In this document: positions 54,253-63,712 of the stretch, in pieces
Layout of the letters: the number at the start of each line of letters is the position of its first letter
Numbering within the stretch: the first letter of the stretch is position 1
Assembly: GCA_964511065.1 (NCBI GenBank)
Contig: CAZEEG010000001.1
Location: 1 to 64,000, forward strand
Direction of reading: 5' to 3'
DNA: 64,000 nucleotides
Origin: CALBRZ01 sp964511065
GTDB lineage: Bacteria; Planctomycetota; Planctomycetia; Pirellulales; S012-138
The notes under the pieces: model-generated
What the model saw: only the letters and a program-made list of their open reading frames with translations
Told to the model about the DNA's origin: nothing
The model's database searches: none
Program-made: the position numbers and the translations under genes

Positions 54253-57200
54253 ATGCTCAAATCGCTGGAACTCGCCGGCTTCAAGAGCTTTGCCGACAAG
54301 ACGCGGTTCGAGTTCGATGGCGGAGTCACCGTGGTTGTGGGCCCCAACGGCTCGGGCAAGTCGAACGTTGTCGATGGCGTGAAGTGGGTGCTGGGCGATC
54401 AAAGCCCCCGCAGCATGCGCGGCAAAGAGATGACCGATGTCATCTTCAATGGCTCGGCGGGCCGCACTGGGCTGAACGCGGCGGAAGTCACACTCACACT
54501 CGACAACCGCAACCGCTTCTTCGAAATCGAGACCGACGAAGTCCACATTACCCGCCGCGTCTATCGCAGCGGCGAAGGTGAGTATCTTATCAACCGGCAA
54601 GCGTGCCGGTTGCGCGATATCCGCGATCTGCTGGCGGGCACCGGGATCGGCGGCGGGGCCTACAGCATCATCGAGCAGGGAAAAGTCGATAGCCTGCTCC
54701 AGGCGTCGCCCCGCGATCGCCGCCTGATCTTTGAAGAGGCGGCCGGTATCGCCCGCTTCCGTGCCAAGAAGGTGGAAACCCAACGGCGGCTGGAACGGGT
54801 GGAACAAAACTTGGTCCGGCTCAAGGACATCGTCGACGAGGTTGACAGCCGGCTCAAGGCCGTTCGCGGCCAGGCGACCAAGGCGCGGCGATACCGCGAG
54901 TTCACCGAACGGTTGCAGGCCCTGCGCACCCAAGCGGGCCAGGCCGACTGGCGCAAGCTCAGCGATCAGTTGGCGTCGCTGGAAGGCGAGTTGGAAGTTC
55001 TCCGCGCCCAGCGCGACGAGCTTCAAGAAAACATCAGCAAACTGGAAGCCCAGCAGACCATCCACGAATCGGAACTGGCTGCCGCCGAAGAAGCCATCCG
55101 CAGCCGAGAAGCGGAGGCGGCGCAAGACCGCGAACGCATCGCAGCCCACGAAAGCGCCACCGAACACGAGCGGGCCCGGATTCACGAACTGGAAGAGCAG
55201 ATCGCGCGGCTTCGCCATCAACTGGCGGCCACCAACCTGCGGGCCGGCGACGTACTGGCCCAATGGCGGGAAACTCGTGCGGCGGCCGCCGCCATCGAAG
55301 AAGAACGCCAGGCGTTGGAGCAGCAACTTGCCGCCGACGAAACCGCCTTGGCAGAGATCAACCAGCGGCTCTCGGCTCTTCGCGAAACCAACGAGCAACG
55401 CCGCTCCACGTATGTGGACCGCATGCGAGCCTGCTCCGCGCTCGGGAAAGAAATCAGCGCCGCCGAAGGGCAGTTGAGCGCTGTCGTTGCCAGTCGCCAG
55501 CGGGCGGAAAACCGCATTGCAGAAGCCGAGCAGCGGCAGGCCCAACTGGAAGACGAACTGGCCGTCATCAAGGCACAAGGGCTGCGAATCCGTGAGCGCA
55601 CCGAGAACTGCCGCGATGCGGTGGCCGTGGCCCAGGGCCGGTTGGCCGAACGACGCCAGCAGTTGGCAACGCTCCAGGAACAATTGGCCGACCTCGGACA
55701 GCAGCGAACGGCGCTCCGCGAAAGGGCCATGCTGCTGGAAGAACTTGAGCAGCGGCTGGAAGGACTTGAAGCCGGTACCCAAGCGGTCCTGCGCGAAGCC
55801 CGGGCGGCACGCAAAGGGCCGCTCAAACGCGTGTTGGGCGTGGTGGCCGAGTTGTTTGAAGTCCACGTTCAAACGGCCCCGCTCATCGAACTGGCGCTGG
55901 GCGAAGCGGTCGGCCGCCTGGTCGTCGATTCGCATCCAGAATTCTGGGCCTACGTGCGCAATGGCGGAAATGAACTGCCCGGCCGCGTGAGCTTTCTGCC
56001 GCTCCCGGCAACAAGCGGCTCGGACCTGCCCAACCTGGAAGGTGAACCCGGCGTGATCGGCCGGGCCGATCGCTTTGTGGATACCGCGCCGCAGTTCCGG
56101 CCGTTGGCCCAGAAGCTCCTGGGCACGACCTGGCTGGTCGAGTCGCTGGAGCACGCGTTGCGGTTGTCGCCGTATTACGGCGGCTCCAGCCGGCATGCCG
56201 GGGTGTCGCTCGTCACCCTGGCGGGCGAACTGGTTGCCGCCGATGGCACAATGACCGTGGGTTCTGTCACCGCCGCCGCGCAAGGGGGAGCGGGGCAGCT
56301 CCACGCTTCGACCGGCCTGATTACTCGGCGCAGTACGCTGGCCGAGTTGGCAAAACAGCTTCAATCGGTGGAACGCGAGATCGACCAGGCCGAGTCGATG
56401 CGCGAACAAACTTCCACCAGCATTGGCGAAGAGGAAGCGCGGACCGAACAACTTCAGGCCGAGTACAACTCGGCTTCGGAAGCCTGGGGCGAACACCGCC
56501 AAAAGGTGCAGGCCCTGGAACAGCGGCTCCAGCAGCTTTCGCAGCAGCGTGAAATCTTCGATGCCGAGTTGGCTGCCGCTGAAGGCCGCTACCAGGCGGT
56601 GGAAGCCGAGCTGCAGGCCGCGCGCGACAAGCTCCAGGCGGCGGAATCCGCGCTGGACGCGATGGAAGCGACCATTGCCCAAAGCGCACGCGAGATCATT
56701 GCCCTGGACCAGCACCGCCAGGACGCCTTGGGACAGGTCACCGCCTCCAAGGTCAATCTGGCCAAGTGCGAAGAACGGTTGGGCGCGCTACAGCGCCGGT
56801 TAGCCCAATGCGAACAAGATCAGCAGGACCGCAACCGGGCCGTGGCCGACCTCGAAAGCGAACTGGCCAACTGTGCCGCCAGGGCCTTGCAATCCGAGCG
56901 CGCCATCCTGAGGGCTGAAAGCCTGCTGGCCCTGCTGTACCTCGACAAGGAACGTTTGCAACGCGAGGTGCAAGCCTTGGCGGTCGATCGCGATCACTTA
57001 CGGCAGCAGCGGGCCACGGCCAGCGAACAGGCCGCCAGGCTCAACGCGGAATTGCGACGCATCGAAGAGGCAATCCACACCAAGGATCGGGAAGCGGGAG
57101 AAATCCGGCTCAATCGCGAGACCCTGGCCGTCCGCCTGCGGGAAGATTACGGCATCGAGATCGCCGATCTCGAGCAGCAGGACGACGAGGACGATCTCCA

Positions 57201-57912
57201 GCAGCGCGAAGCCGTCGATCGAGAGATCGCCGACCTGCGGCACAAGCTGGCCACCTTGGGCAGCGTGAACATGGAAGCGCTCTCCGAGTTGGACGACCTG
57301 GAAGAGCGGTTCGCGCGGCTTTCGGCCCAGTGGCAGGACCTGACCGAGGCCAAGCAATCGCTGGAGCAGATCATCCAGCGGATCAATGCCGATAGCCGCC
57401 GGCTATTTGTCGAAACCTTCGAAATGGTCCGCGGGCACTTTCAAACCCTGTACCGCAAGTTGTTCGGCGGCGGCCAGGCCGACCTGGTGCTCGACAGCGG
57501 CGTCGATATCCTCGAAGCGGGCGTGGACATCAACGCCCGACCGCCGGGCAAGGAACTGCGCAGCATCTCGCTGTTGAGCGGCGGTGAAAAGACGCTGACG
57601 TGCGTGGCGCTGCTGCTGGCGCTGTTCCGCAGCCGGCCGAGCCCTTTCTGCATGCTCGACGAAGTGGACGCCGCGCTGGATGAAGCCAACATCGGCCGCT
57701 TCATCGAGGTGGTGAAGGAGTTCGCCGCCGAAACGCAGTTCATCGTGATCACGCACTCCAAGAAAACGATGACCTGCGCCAACACGCTGTACGGCGTTAC
57801 CATGCAGGAGTCGGGCGTCAGCAAACGGGTTTCCGTCCGATTCGAGGATGTGAGCGACGACGGCGAAATCACCGTTCGCGACGAGCCAGAGGCCGACCAC
57901 GAAGCGGCCTGA
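54253..57912 (+). CDS. smc: chromosome segregation protein SMC
   Basis: A 1219-residue SMC ATPase. The Walker A motif GPNGSGKS is at residues 30-37 after LELAGFKSFADKTRF. Two long coiled-coil arms (Glu/Gln/Arg/Leu-rich) flank a hinge at about 525-690 (RVLGVVAELFEVHV, AGELVAADGTMTVGS). The ABC signature LSGGEK is near residue 1105 and Walker B FCMLDEVDAALDEAN near 1131. SMC with ScpA/ScpB compacts and segregates the chromosome. The ATG at 54253 is the family start; an upstream open extension is not homologous. It lies 222 nt after the FlgI-like gene. Confidence 0.96.
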   Translation: MLKSLELAGFKSFADKTRFEFDGGVTVVVGPNGSGKSNVVDGVKWVLGDQSPRSMRGKEMTDVIFNGSAGRTGLNAAEVTLTLDNRNRFFEIETDEVHITRRVYRSGEGEYLINRQACRLRDIRDLLAGTGIGGGAYSIIEQGKVDSLLQASPRDRRLIFEEAAGIARFRAKKVETQRRLERVEQNLVRLKDIVDEVDSRLKAVRGQATKARRYREFTERLQALRTQAGQADWRKLSDQLASLEGELEVLRAQRDELQENISKLEAQQTIHESELAAAEEAIRSREAEAAQDRERIAAHESATEHERARIHELEEQIARLRHQLAATNLRAGDVLAQWRETRAAAAAIEEERQALEQQLAADETALAEINQRLSALRETNEQRRSTYVDRMRACSALGKEISAAEGQLSAVVASRQRAENRIAEAEQRQAQLEDELAVIKAQGLRIRERTENCRDAVAVAQGRLAERRQQLATLQEQLADLGQQRTALRERAMLLEELEQRLEGLEAGTQAVLREARAARKGPLKRVLGVVAELFEVHVQTAPLIELALGEAVGRLVVDSHPEFWAYVRNGGNELPGRVSFLPLPATSGSDLPNLEGEPGVIGRADRFVDTAPQFRPLAQKLLGTTWLVESLEHALRLSPYYGGSSRHAGVSLVTLAGELVAADGTMTVGSVTAAAQGGAGQLHASTGLITRRSTLAELAKQLQSVEREIDQAESMREQTSTSIGEEEARTEQLQAEYNSASEAWGEHRQKVQALEQRLQQLSQQREIFDAELAAAEGRYQAVEAELQAARDKLQAAESALDAMEATIAQSAREIIALDQHRQDALGQVTASKVNLAKCEERLGALQRRLAQCEQDQQDRNRAVADLESELANCAARALQSERAILRAESLLALLYLDKERLQREVQALAVDRDHLRQQRATASEQAARLNAELRRIEEAIHTKDREAGEIRLNRETLAVRLREDYGIEIADLEQQDDEDDLQQREAVDREIADLRHKLATLGSVNMEALSELDDLEERFARLSAQWQDLTEAKQSLEQIIQRINADSRRLFVETFEMVRGHFQTLYRKLFGGGQADLVLDSGVDILEAGVDINARPPGKELRSISLLSGGEKTLTCVALLLALFRSRPSPFCMLDEVDAALDEANIGRFIEVVKEFAAETQFIVITHSKKTMTCANTLYGVTMQESGVSKRVSVRFEDVSDDGEITVRDEPEADHEAA

Positions 57913-58045
57913 ACCACGTGGGGTGGGCTGCATCGGCCGCAGTGGAAAAGCCACGTAAGACGCGAGAAGGTCGTCATCCATCAAACGTGCGGCAACCCTG
58001 CTTGATTGGCGAGGCTGGCCATATCCGACTGCCGCACGCTCGGCG

Positions 58046-58064
58046 CCGCAATCCTGCGGTTTTT
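58046..58064 (+). terminator. short terminator after smc
   Basis: CCGCA at 58046-58050 pairs with TGCGG at 58055-58059 across a 4-nt loop, directly followed by TTTTT. The stem is short, so this is a modest candidate. It lies in the convergent gap between smc and the HEAT gene. Confidence 0.4.
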
Positions 58065-58130
58065 CTGTTGCAATCGGCCGCACTTCGACGGGGCCGCGTC
58101 AAATAGCGCGGGCAATTCGCTGCGCAGGTT

Positions 58131-60005
58131 TCAATGATCGTTACCTTGGCTCCATATCCGTTCAAAAACGCCACGTTCGTCGATACTTCCATGGACTTCC
58201 AGAAACTGCCACGCTTCAGCGATCGACGCAGCCTGATCGTCTAGCTGGATCAATGCCTGGGCGGCAAAGGCGCGGATCTCGGGAACCCAGTCCAGCCACA
58301 TGCGATCGATCAGCAGTCGCTGCTTGTATTCCGTATCGACCGGCCCCTGGAAAATGGCTTTCAGGGCAGTGAACCGTGATAGCCCCGTGTCCCCAAAAAT
58401 CGGCGGACCTGGCGGCACCAGGCCGGCCTGAATCATTTTGGGGTAAATCGTCGGGTCTTCAAAAAACAGGCTTTCGCAGCCATCGACGAAGTTGGACCAG
58501 GGCCCCGCCCTCAGGCACAGTTCCAGGGCCGTCATAGCCAGGTCGTATTCTTCGGAGTCCAGCTCGGCAACATGCAAGATCGTGGCATACAACTCGACGA
58601 CATCAATCGTCACTCGGCATTTGTGCAGTTGGGCAAAGAAATCGTCAACACTAGGGCACATCGCCAACAGCGGTTCAACAAGCACGTTGGCGCGTCGTCC
58701 CCACTTCCTGATAGCCTCCACGACCGGGGAAAAAAGCCAATCCGGGTCCGCCTTCATCAAAATTTGGCCCAGCACCGCCACGATCTCTTCGGCGCCGTCC
58801 GGATCGATGGGCTGCTGGCTGAACCGGCCCAATGCGTGGACAACGGCCAATTTGATATGTCGCCACGTATCCTCATTGAAACATTCAATCAACCGTTTGC
58901 GTACGCGGGCATCGTGATATCCGAGCCTGCCAATGGCCTCGATAACGCCAATCCTGGCCCCCTTCATTTTCTTGTCATCGCTAAAGAGGGCATCCAACAA
59001 ACCGGCCTGAATCTCGGGCGTGTCGCAGCCCAAGATGCCAAGCGCCTTGGCGGCATGGATGCGGCCGTCTTGGCTGCGGTCGCTCTCGAGCATCTCGAGC
59101 ATGTGGGCCGCCACCCCCTCGGTATCGCGATGACTGGTGGGCTGGGCGTGAACGCTCTCGGCAATCGCCACGATTGCCATCGACCGCACGGCCCGATCAC
59201 CGTCGCGCTGTGCCAGGTGCCACAAACGATCCAGAGCCTGCTCAACGCGCCGAGCGCCCAGGATCGCCGCGGCCCTGGCCCGGATGCCTTTATCCCTGTG
59301 CAGCAGCCGTTTCATCAACGCATCAGCGGAAAGGCGAACTTCTTCCAGCAACGGAGCATCGTCCAGGTACTCGTTGTTGGTATTGAAGCTAAAGGGGAGA
59401 AGCAAGTTGCGTACGGCGGAGGCGAGCCTGGAATCCGACGGTCGAAACGGCGACGAGGCCGTCAACGAATGAAGCGCTCGGTTAGCCTCGCGCAGAATCA
59501 TGAAGTCCGTCGTCTTGAACGCCTCGCTCCAGTGCTCAAGCATCGTCGGGATTTCTTGGCACACGGCAATCACCGCCTGCCGCTGATACTCCTCGACGAT
59601 ACCGCAACCACGCAGCGCCCTGAGGGTTTCTAGAATGCCTTCGCCGTCTGGAGGGACTTCGTCGCAACTGGCTTTCAACAGCTCCAGGTAACCGGGAATG
59701 GCCCACGGAGTGAACGCCTTACAAGCCAGGAACCTGCGGGGAAAACGGGCCGCCGCGGTGGCCAGGAATTGCCACGTTTGCCGGTAGCATTCAACCTGGC
59801 TCTTGATGTCTGGCTGCTGCACCCCGTGTTCAGAAAGAATGGCAGCCTCGATCCAGTCCAAGTGGGGGCCTTCCATGCCTCGCCGCCGCGCTTCTCGAAC
59901 AAGTGCATCGGCATCGTCCAATTGGCTGCGCACGATGAGCTTGCGAGCACACCCCAACAGCGAACCCACGCTCGCGAAGCATGCCTTGTCGAATCGATCT
60001 TGCAT
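58131..60005 (-). CDS. large HEAT-repeat cytoplasmic protein
   Basis: A 624-residue all-helical protein without a signal peptide. Repeats such as ALMKRLLHRDKGIRARAAAI, RDGDRAVRSMAIVAIAESV, QDGRIHAAKALGILGCDTPE, KMKGARIGVIEAIGRLGYHD and EDTWRHIKLAVVHALGRFSQ are HEAT/PBS-lyase-like. Such scaffolds usually mediate protein-protein contacts. I do not recognise a catalytic domain. It is 74 nt downstream of the DUF1501 gene on the same strand, with which it may be co-transcribed. Confidence 0.88.
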   Translation of the reverse strand: MQDRFDKACFASVGSLLGCARKLIVRSQLDDADALVREARRRGMEGPHLDWIEAAILSEHGVQQPDIKSQVECYRQTWQFLATAAARFPRRFLACKAFTPWAIPGYLELLKASCDEVPPDGEGILETLRALRGCGIVEEYQRQAVIAVCQEIPTMLEHWSEAFKTTDFMILREANRALHSLTASSPFRPSDSRLASAVRNLLLPFSFNTNNEYLDDAPLLEEVRLSADALMKRLLHRDKGIRARAAAILGARRVEQALDRLWHLAQRDGDRAVRSMAIVAIAESVHAQPTSHRDTEGVAAHMLEMLESDRSQDGRIHAAKALGILGCDTPEIQAGLLDALFSDDKKMKGARIGVIEAIGRLGYHDARVRKRLIECFNEDTWRHIKLAVVHALGRFSQQPIDPDGAEEIVAVLGQILMKADPDWLFSPVVEAIRKWGRRANVLVEPLLAMCPSVDDFFAQLHKCRVTIDVVELYATILHVAELDSEEYDLAMTALELCLRAGPWSNFVDGCESLFFEDPTIYPKMIQAGLVPPGPPIFGDTGLSRFTALKAIFQGPVDTEYKQRLLIDRMWLDWVPEIRAFAAQALIQLDDQAASIAEAWQFLEVHGSIDERGVFERIWSQGNDH

Positions 60006-60079
60006 GATGCGATCCTGCGGCTGGCGCCGTTCGTGGCGTACTGCCCGCGTCGCACTTCACTGGCTGTGCTGATCGACCC

Positions 60080-61516
60080 CTACAGCAGTTCGGCGATCGG
60101 TTCGCCGTACGGCAGAATCGGCATGGGCCGACCGCTATGGTCCGGGAAGGTCGCCTGGTAGTCGATCCCCAGGTGCCGGTAGACCGTGGCCCAAAGATCG
60201 TTGGGCGTGAGCGGCCGGTCCTTGGGACGTTCGCCCTTGGCCGTGGTGGAACCGACTACCTGGCCGGTCCGCATCCCTCCGCCGGCTACCAGCACCGACA
60301 TGGCCGAAGGCCAATGGTCGCGGCCGGGTTGCATGACTCCGGTGCGAGTTCCCACCTGGCTATTGATGCGCGGTGTGCGGCCGAACTCGCCCGTGACTAC
60401 CAACAAGACTTTCTTATCGAGGCCGCGGTCGTACAGGTCCTCGACCAGCGCGGTGACCGCCTGATCGTAGATAGGGAAACGCACATAGGCGTCGTCGAAG
60501 ATGTGGCAGTTCACAGCGTGCGAATCCCAGTTGTACACGCCCTGCTGCAGGCTCGGCACGCCCGACTGGTACGGATTTTCCATGACCATCGTGACGAAGC
60601 TCGCGCCAGCTTCGACCAACCGCCGTGCCATCAATGCCCGCTGCCCCCAGGCATGGCGTCCGTAGCGGTCGCGGAGGGCCTCGGGCTCGCGCGACAGATC
60701 GAAGGCTTCGCGAGCTTTGGGGCTGGTGAGCAGGCCGATGGCGCGGCGATTGAATTCGTCCATGGCGTCCATCATACCGCTGCCATCGATCTCCCGCCGC
60801 AACTGGTCGAATCCCTTGAGCAGCGCCACGCGGTCGTCGAGCCGGTCAGAAAGCTGCGGGGCCAGCGCGAGGTTCTTGACCTCAAAGGCCGGATCGCTGG
60901 GATCGCCCGGCACGTTGAACGGCACATAGGCGCTGCCCAGGTATGCCGCGCCAAAACTGTAGGTATCGACCGCGGCGCGGCCCGGATTGGTACCAGAGAT
61001 GTAGTTGGGCACGCCCACGTTCCGCCGCTCGCGGACCTTGGCCACGATCGAGCCGACCATGGGATGGTCGTTGACAAAGCCGGTGGGCTCGGCCGGATCG
61101 CGGCCAGTCAGAAATCGCTTGTGCCCGCCGCCGTGGTCGGCGAATGTGTGAGCGATCGAGCGAATGAGCGTGAAGCGGTCGGCCACCTTGGCGTGCAGCG
61201 GCAACAGTTCGCAGACGTCGATGCCGGGCACATTGGTGGGGATCGGCCGGAACAGCCCCCGGTATTCTTCGGGGGCATCGGGCTTCATGTCGTAGGTTTC
61301 CATGTGCGGCGGGCCGCCTGGCAACCAGATGAAGATCACCGAGGTATCCAACTCGCGATGAGGAGCGGTGCTGTTGCCGCTGGCCTGGGCCCGCAGATGC
61401 AGGGCATCGGCAAGGCTCAGTCCGCCCAGCCCCAGGGCGCCCCATTGCAAGAAGCTGCGGCGGGATACAGGACCAATACAGTGGGCAGGAACACGGCGGG
61501 CAGCAGTCTTTGCCAT
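60080..61516 (-). CDS. DUF1501 Tat-exported protein (second copy)
   Basis: A 478-residue DUF1501 protein. VSRRSFLQWGALGLGGLSLA at about 17-36 is a textbook twin-arginine signal. IFIWLPGGPPHMETYDMKP, RPIPTNVPGIDVCELLPLHA, NWDSHAVNCHIFDDAYV and GEFGRTPRINSQVG are family hallmarks, and the C-terminus LTPNDLWATVYRHLGIDY is the usual end. It differs in many positions from the copy at 1117-2604, so the two belong to different subfamilies. The upstream region holds repeated elements at 61737-61770. Confidence 0.95.
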   Translation of the reverse strand: MAKTAARRVPAHCIGPVSRRSFLQWGALGLGGLSLADALHLRAQASGNSTAPHRELDTSVIFIWLPGGPPHMETYDMKPDAPEEYRGLFRPIPTNVPGIDVCELLPLHAKVADRFTLIRSIAHTFADHGGGHKRFLTGRDPAEPTGFVNDHPMVGSIVAKVRERRNVGVPNYISGTNPGRAAVDTYSFGAAYLGSAYVPFNVPGDPSDPAFEVKNLALAPQLSDRLDDRVALLKGFDQLRREIDGSGMMDAMDEFNRRAIGLLTSPKAREAFDLSREPEALRDRYGRHAWGQRALMARRLVEAGASFVTMVMENPYQSGVPSLQQGVYNWDSHAVNCHIFDDAYVRFPIYDQAVTALVEDLYDRGLDKKVLLVVTGEFGRTPRINSQVGTRTGVMQPGRDHWPSAMSVLVAGGGMRTGQVVGSTTAKGERPKDRPLTPNDLWATVYRHLGIDYQATFPDHSGRPMPILPYGEPIAELL

Positions 61517-61944
61517 CGGTACGACACTCGCTCAACGACTCTGAAGAAGCAAATCATCCGTCGCGCAAATAGTATCGCGATTTATTCACCACACGATTGC
61601 CAACTCGGGCCGATTGGTTACGCTCGGGCGGCAAGTGATGGCCAGATTGTACCCGTGGGGGGTGCCGGTTGCCGAGGGTTATCCTGCTGGTATCAGATAG
61701 CGGAACAGGTCGCCATTGCAGCAAGCGATTGCAAAACAGACAGTTGTGAATACTGTCAATGCAGACAGTTTTATTGATGCCTGCCCCATGATGCATGCCG
61801 CGATGCCGAAATACGCGTGATTTTGCGGGAAATCGCAAGGCTTGCGTAGCGGGCAGGCAAAACATGCAGGCACACTGTGTAGGCCCCCCGCACGTACAGG
61901 CCCCCCCTTTGAAGGCACCGCCGTTTCCAACAGCCGAGCATTCC
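61517..61944. other. divergent region between DUF1501 and thioesterase genes
   Basis: It includes the repeat cluster described separately at 61737-61770 and must hold the starts of both transcripts. A plausible plus-strand promoter is TTGCAA at 61729-61734 and TACTGT at 61751-61756 with 16 nt between. No gene was recognised. Confidence 0.4.
61737..61770. promoter_or_regulatory. repeated operator-like element
   Basis: CAGACAGTT occurs twice at 61737-61745 and 61762-61770, 25 nt apart. Between them GACAGT at 61739-61744 pairs as an inverted repeat with ACTGTC at 61752-61757. The elements overlap the candidate -10 box at 61751-61756, which suits a DNA-binding regulator. The regulator is unknown. 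Confidence 0.4.
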
Positions 61945-62376
61945 ATGCCAGCCGTTTTTGAGCACCGCCACCGAGTAACCGATGACGAGATCGACGCCCT
62001 AGGGCACGCCAACAACCTGCGGTACCTCAAATGGACCCAGGATGCAGCCTTGGCCCATTCCGCCGCGCAGGGGTGGCCGCCCGAGGCATACATCGCATTA
62101 GGAGCCGGGTTTGTCGTGCGGGCACATCGGGTGGAGTATCTGCGATCCGCACTGCTCGACGAAGCATTGATCATCCGGACCTGGGTCAGTCGCTTCCGCC
62201 GCGTGACCTCGCTGCGCCGGTACGATATCGTCCGCGCGGACGACGGCGTATTGCTGGCCAGGGCAGCGACCGATTGGGCTTTTATCAACCTGACAACGCG
62301 GATGCCTTGCCGCGTGCCGCCCGAGGTGTCGCAAGCGTTTGAGATCGTGGAAGACCCCGCAAACTTCGCGGTGTGA
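61945..62376 (+). CDS. 4HBT acyl-CoA thioesterase
   Basis: A 143-residue hotdog thioesterase. DEIDALGHANNLRYLKW at about 14-30 carries the family DxxGHxNN active-site signature, in the 4-hydroxybenzoyl-CoA thioesterase/YbgC-like group. The substrate is a short or aromatic acyl-CoA, not specified by sequence. The start at 61945 was chosen because the upstream frame is Pro/Cys-rich and unrelated. It converges with the TetR regulator gene, 24 nt apart. Confidence 0.9.
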   Translation: MPAVFEHRHRVTDDEIDALGHANNLRYLKWTQDAALAHSAAQGWPPEAYIALGAGFVVRAHRVEYLRSALLDEALIIRTWVSRFRRVTSLRRYDIVRADDGVLLARAATDWAFINLTTRMPCRVPPEVSQAFEIVEDPANFAV

Positions 62377-62400
62377 GATCGCTGCCCACGGTTGCCATTG

Positions 62401-63015
62401 CTACCGTTCCGGCGGTGAAGAAGCAGGCCCCGCAGGCCAGACGCGGAGCACCATTTCCGCCACTTCGCTCAATTGCTCGCGGGTGGCGCCGCCGGCCGCT
62501 TGAACCGACATCCCCCAGAGCACCGTGGCGACGTATCGGGCAAGCCGGTCCGCTTGAATATCCTGCGGCAGGTCGCCTTCGGCCTGGGCACGCTCGAATC
62601 GCTGGCGAATCAGGTACTCGGCACCGTGTCGCCGCTTCGTCAACTCTTGCCGGACCGGTTCCGCCAGCGGGCCAGATACCAGCGCGCCCTGCACCAACAG
62701 GCAGCCATCGGGATGGCGGGGATTCATCACCATGTTGATGGCACCCTGGAATAACCGGGCGACGGCCTCGCGGGCCGTGGGAGCTTCGAGCGCCTTGGGA
62801 AGATACGAAGCCGGCCGGGCCAAGTAGCGCTCCACCGCCAGGCGAAACAGGGATTCCTTATTGCCAAATGCGGAGTAAAGGCTGGGCACGTTGATACCCA
62901 TCGCCTTGGTCAGCGCGGCCAGGGAAGTTCCCTCGTAGCCGTGCTTCCAGAACAGCAGCAACGCCGTTTCCAGCGCCTGCTCTGTATCAAATTCCCTGGG
63001 GCGCCCCCTGGCCAT
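62401..63015 (-). CDS. TetR/AcrR-family transcriptional regulator
   Basis: A 204-residue regulator. The N-terminal HTH spans about residues 8-60 (FDTEQALETALLLFWKHGYE, TSLAALTKAMGINVPSLYSA, FGNKESLF). The remaining 140 residues form the helical ligand-binding domain. GAGGT lies 7 nt before the ATG. Its divergent neighbour is a DoxX-family gene, and the shared promoter region has paired repeats that overlap both promoters, so autoregulation and control of the DoxX gene are likely. The C-terminal pattern resembles regulators that sense small hydrophobic ligands. Confidence 0.93.
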   Translation of the reverse strand: MARGRPREFDTEQALETALLLFWKHGYEGTSLAALTKAMGINVPSLYSAFGNKESLFRLAVERYLARPASYLPKALEAPTAREAVARLFQGAINMVMNPRHPDGCLLVQGALVSGPLAEPVRQELTKRRHGAEYLIRQRFERAQAEGDLPQDIQADRLARYVATVLWGMSVQAAGGATREQLSEVAEMVLRVWPAGPASSPPER

Positions 63016-63034
63016 TGGACTACCTCGAATTTTT

Positions 63035-63108
63035 TAGCGATTGATACATTATAAGCCTTGACCGGCAGCGGCAAGGGAAGTAATTTTGTAGCGTTCAATA
63101 AATAATTC
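63035..63108. promoter_or_regulatory. paired direct repeats, probable TetR operators
   Basis: TAGCGATTGATACATTATAA at 63035-63054 and a related 20-nt copy (TAGCGTTCAATAAATAAT..) at 63089-63108 share TAGCG.T..ATA.AT.AT. The first covers the tetR -10 box TATAAT (minus strand, 63053-63048). The second starts 3 nt after the -10 box of the DoxX promoter. Confidence 0.6.
63058..63086 (+). promoter_or_regulatory. promoter of the DoxX-family gene
   Basis: TTGACC at 63058-63063 and TAATTT at 63081-63086 are spaced 17 nt apart, a good sigma-70-like pair. Its start would fall in the second repeat. Confidence 0.5.
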
Positions 63109-63129
63109 GACGCCAGGCGGGGGTGGGCG

Positions 63130-63558
63130 ATGTACCATCAAGCTGCGACGACACCCGAGGCGGCCTCAACCGGCCGTGCAAGTGGCGTCCGATCTTGGAC
63201 GGGATGGCTGCTCAGCCTGCTGGCGATCCTGTTCCTGGCGGCCGATGCGGTAGCTAAGATCGTGCTGATTCAGCCGGTGGTGGATTCAAGCCGCGAGATC
63301 GGGTTGCCCGTCCATCTCAACCTGGAGATCGGCCTGACCCTGTTGGTCTGCACGGCGGTATACGCGATCCCCCGGACGGCGATGTTGGGGGCTGTCCTGC
63401 TGACGGGTTACCTGGGCGGCGCGGTCGCGATGCACGTGCGGCTTGAAGGTCCGGTTTTCTCCGTAGTCTTTCCCGTGCTGATCGGCGCGTTGGTCTGGGG
63501 CGGCCTTGTGCTCCGCGATCGCCGGCTGTTGCCGCTGATGTTTTGGCGAACCGGTTAG
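63130..63558 (+). CDS. DoxX-like membrane protein
   Basis: A 142-residue protein with four membrane helices: WLLSLLAILFLAADAVAKI, IGLTLLVCTAVYAI, MLGAVLLTGYLGGAVAM and VFPVLIGALVWGGLVL. The layout fits DoxX/DoxD-like small integral proteins often found next to TetR regulators. Family members are linked to oxidative stress or quinone-related redox steps, but no activity is proven. It is divergent from tetR across a 114-nt region. Confidence 0.88.
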   Translation: MYHQAATTPEAASTGRASGVRSWTGWLLSLLAILFLAADAVAKIVLIQPVVDSSREIGLPVHLNLEIGLTLLVCTAVYAIPRTAMLGAVLLTGYLGGAVAMHVRLEGPVFSVVFPVLIGALVWGGLVLRDRRLLPLMFWRTG

Positions 63559-63712
63559 CGCGTGCCGGGAGGCGATACCGGGCGAGGGGCGATCGTCCCT
63601 GCAACTGCTGTCAGTTTCCTTTCTGCGACGGACCTGCTGAGAGCCAGGCTTTGCAGGCCGAGCCATCTTCATTTCGAAATCGACTTTTCAACGACCTGCA
63701 AGGGAGCCCATC

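Noticed and set aside
54094..56715. An 873-codon open frame on the minus strand inside smc
   Set aside because: It is antisense to the strongly recognised smc coding sequence. It has no domain, and GC-rich genes readily give long open antisense frames. Codon pattern and motifs support only the plus-strand frame.
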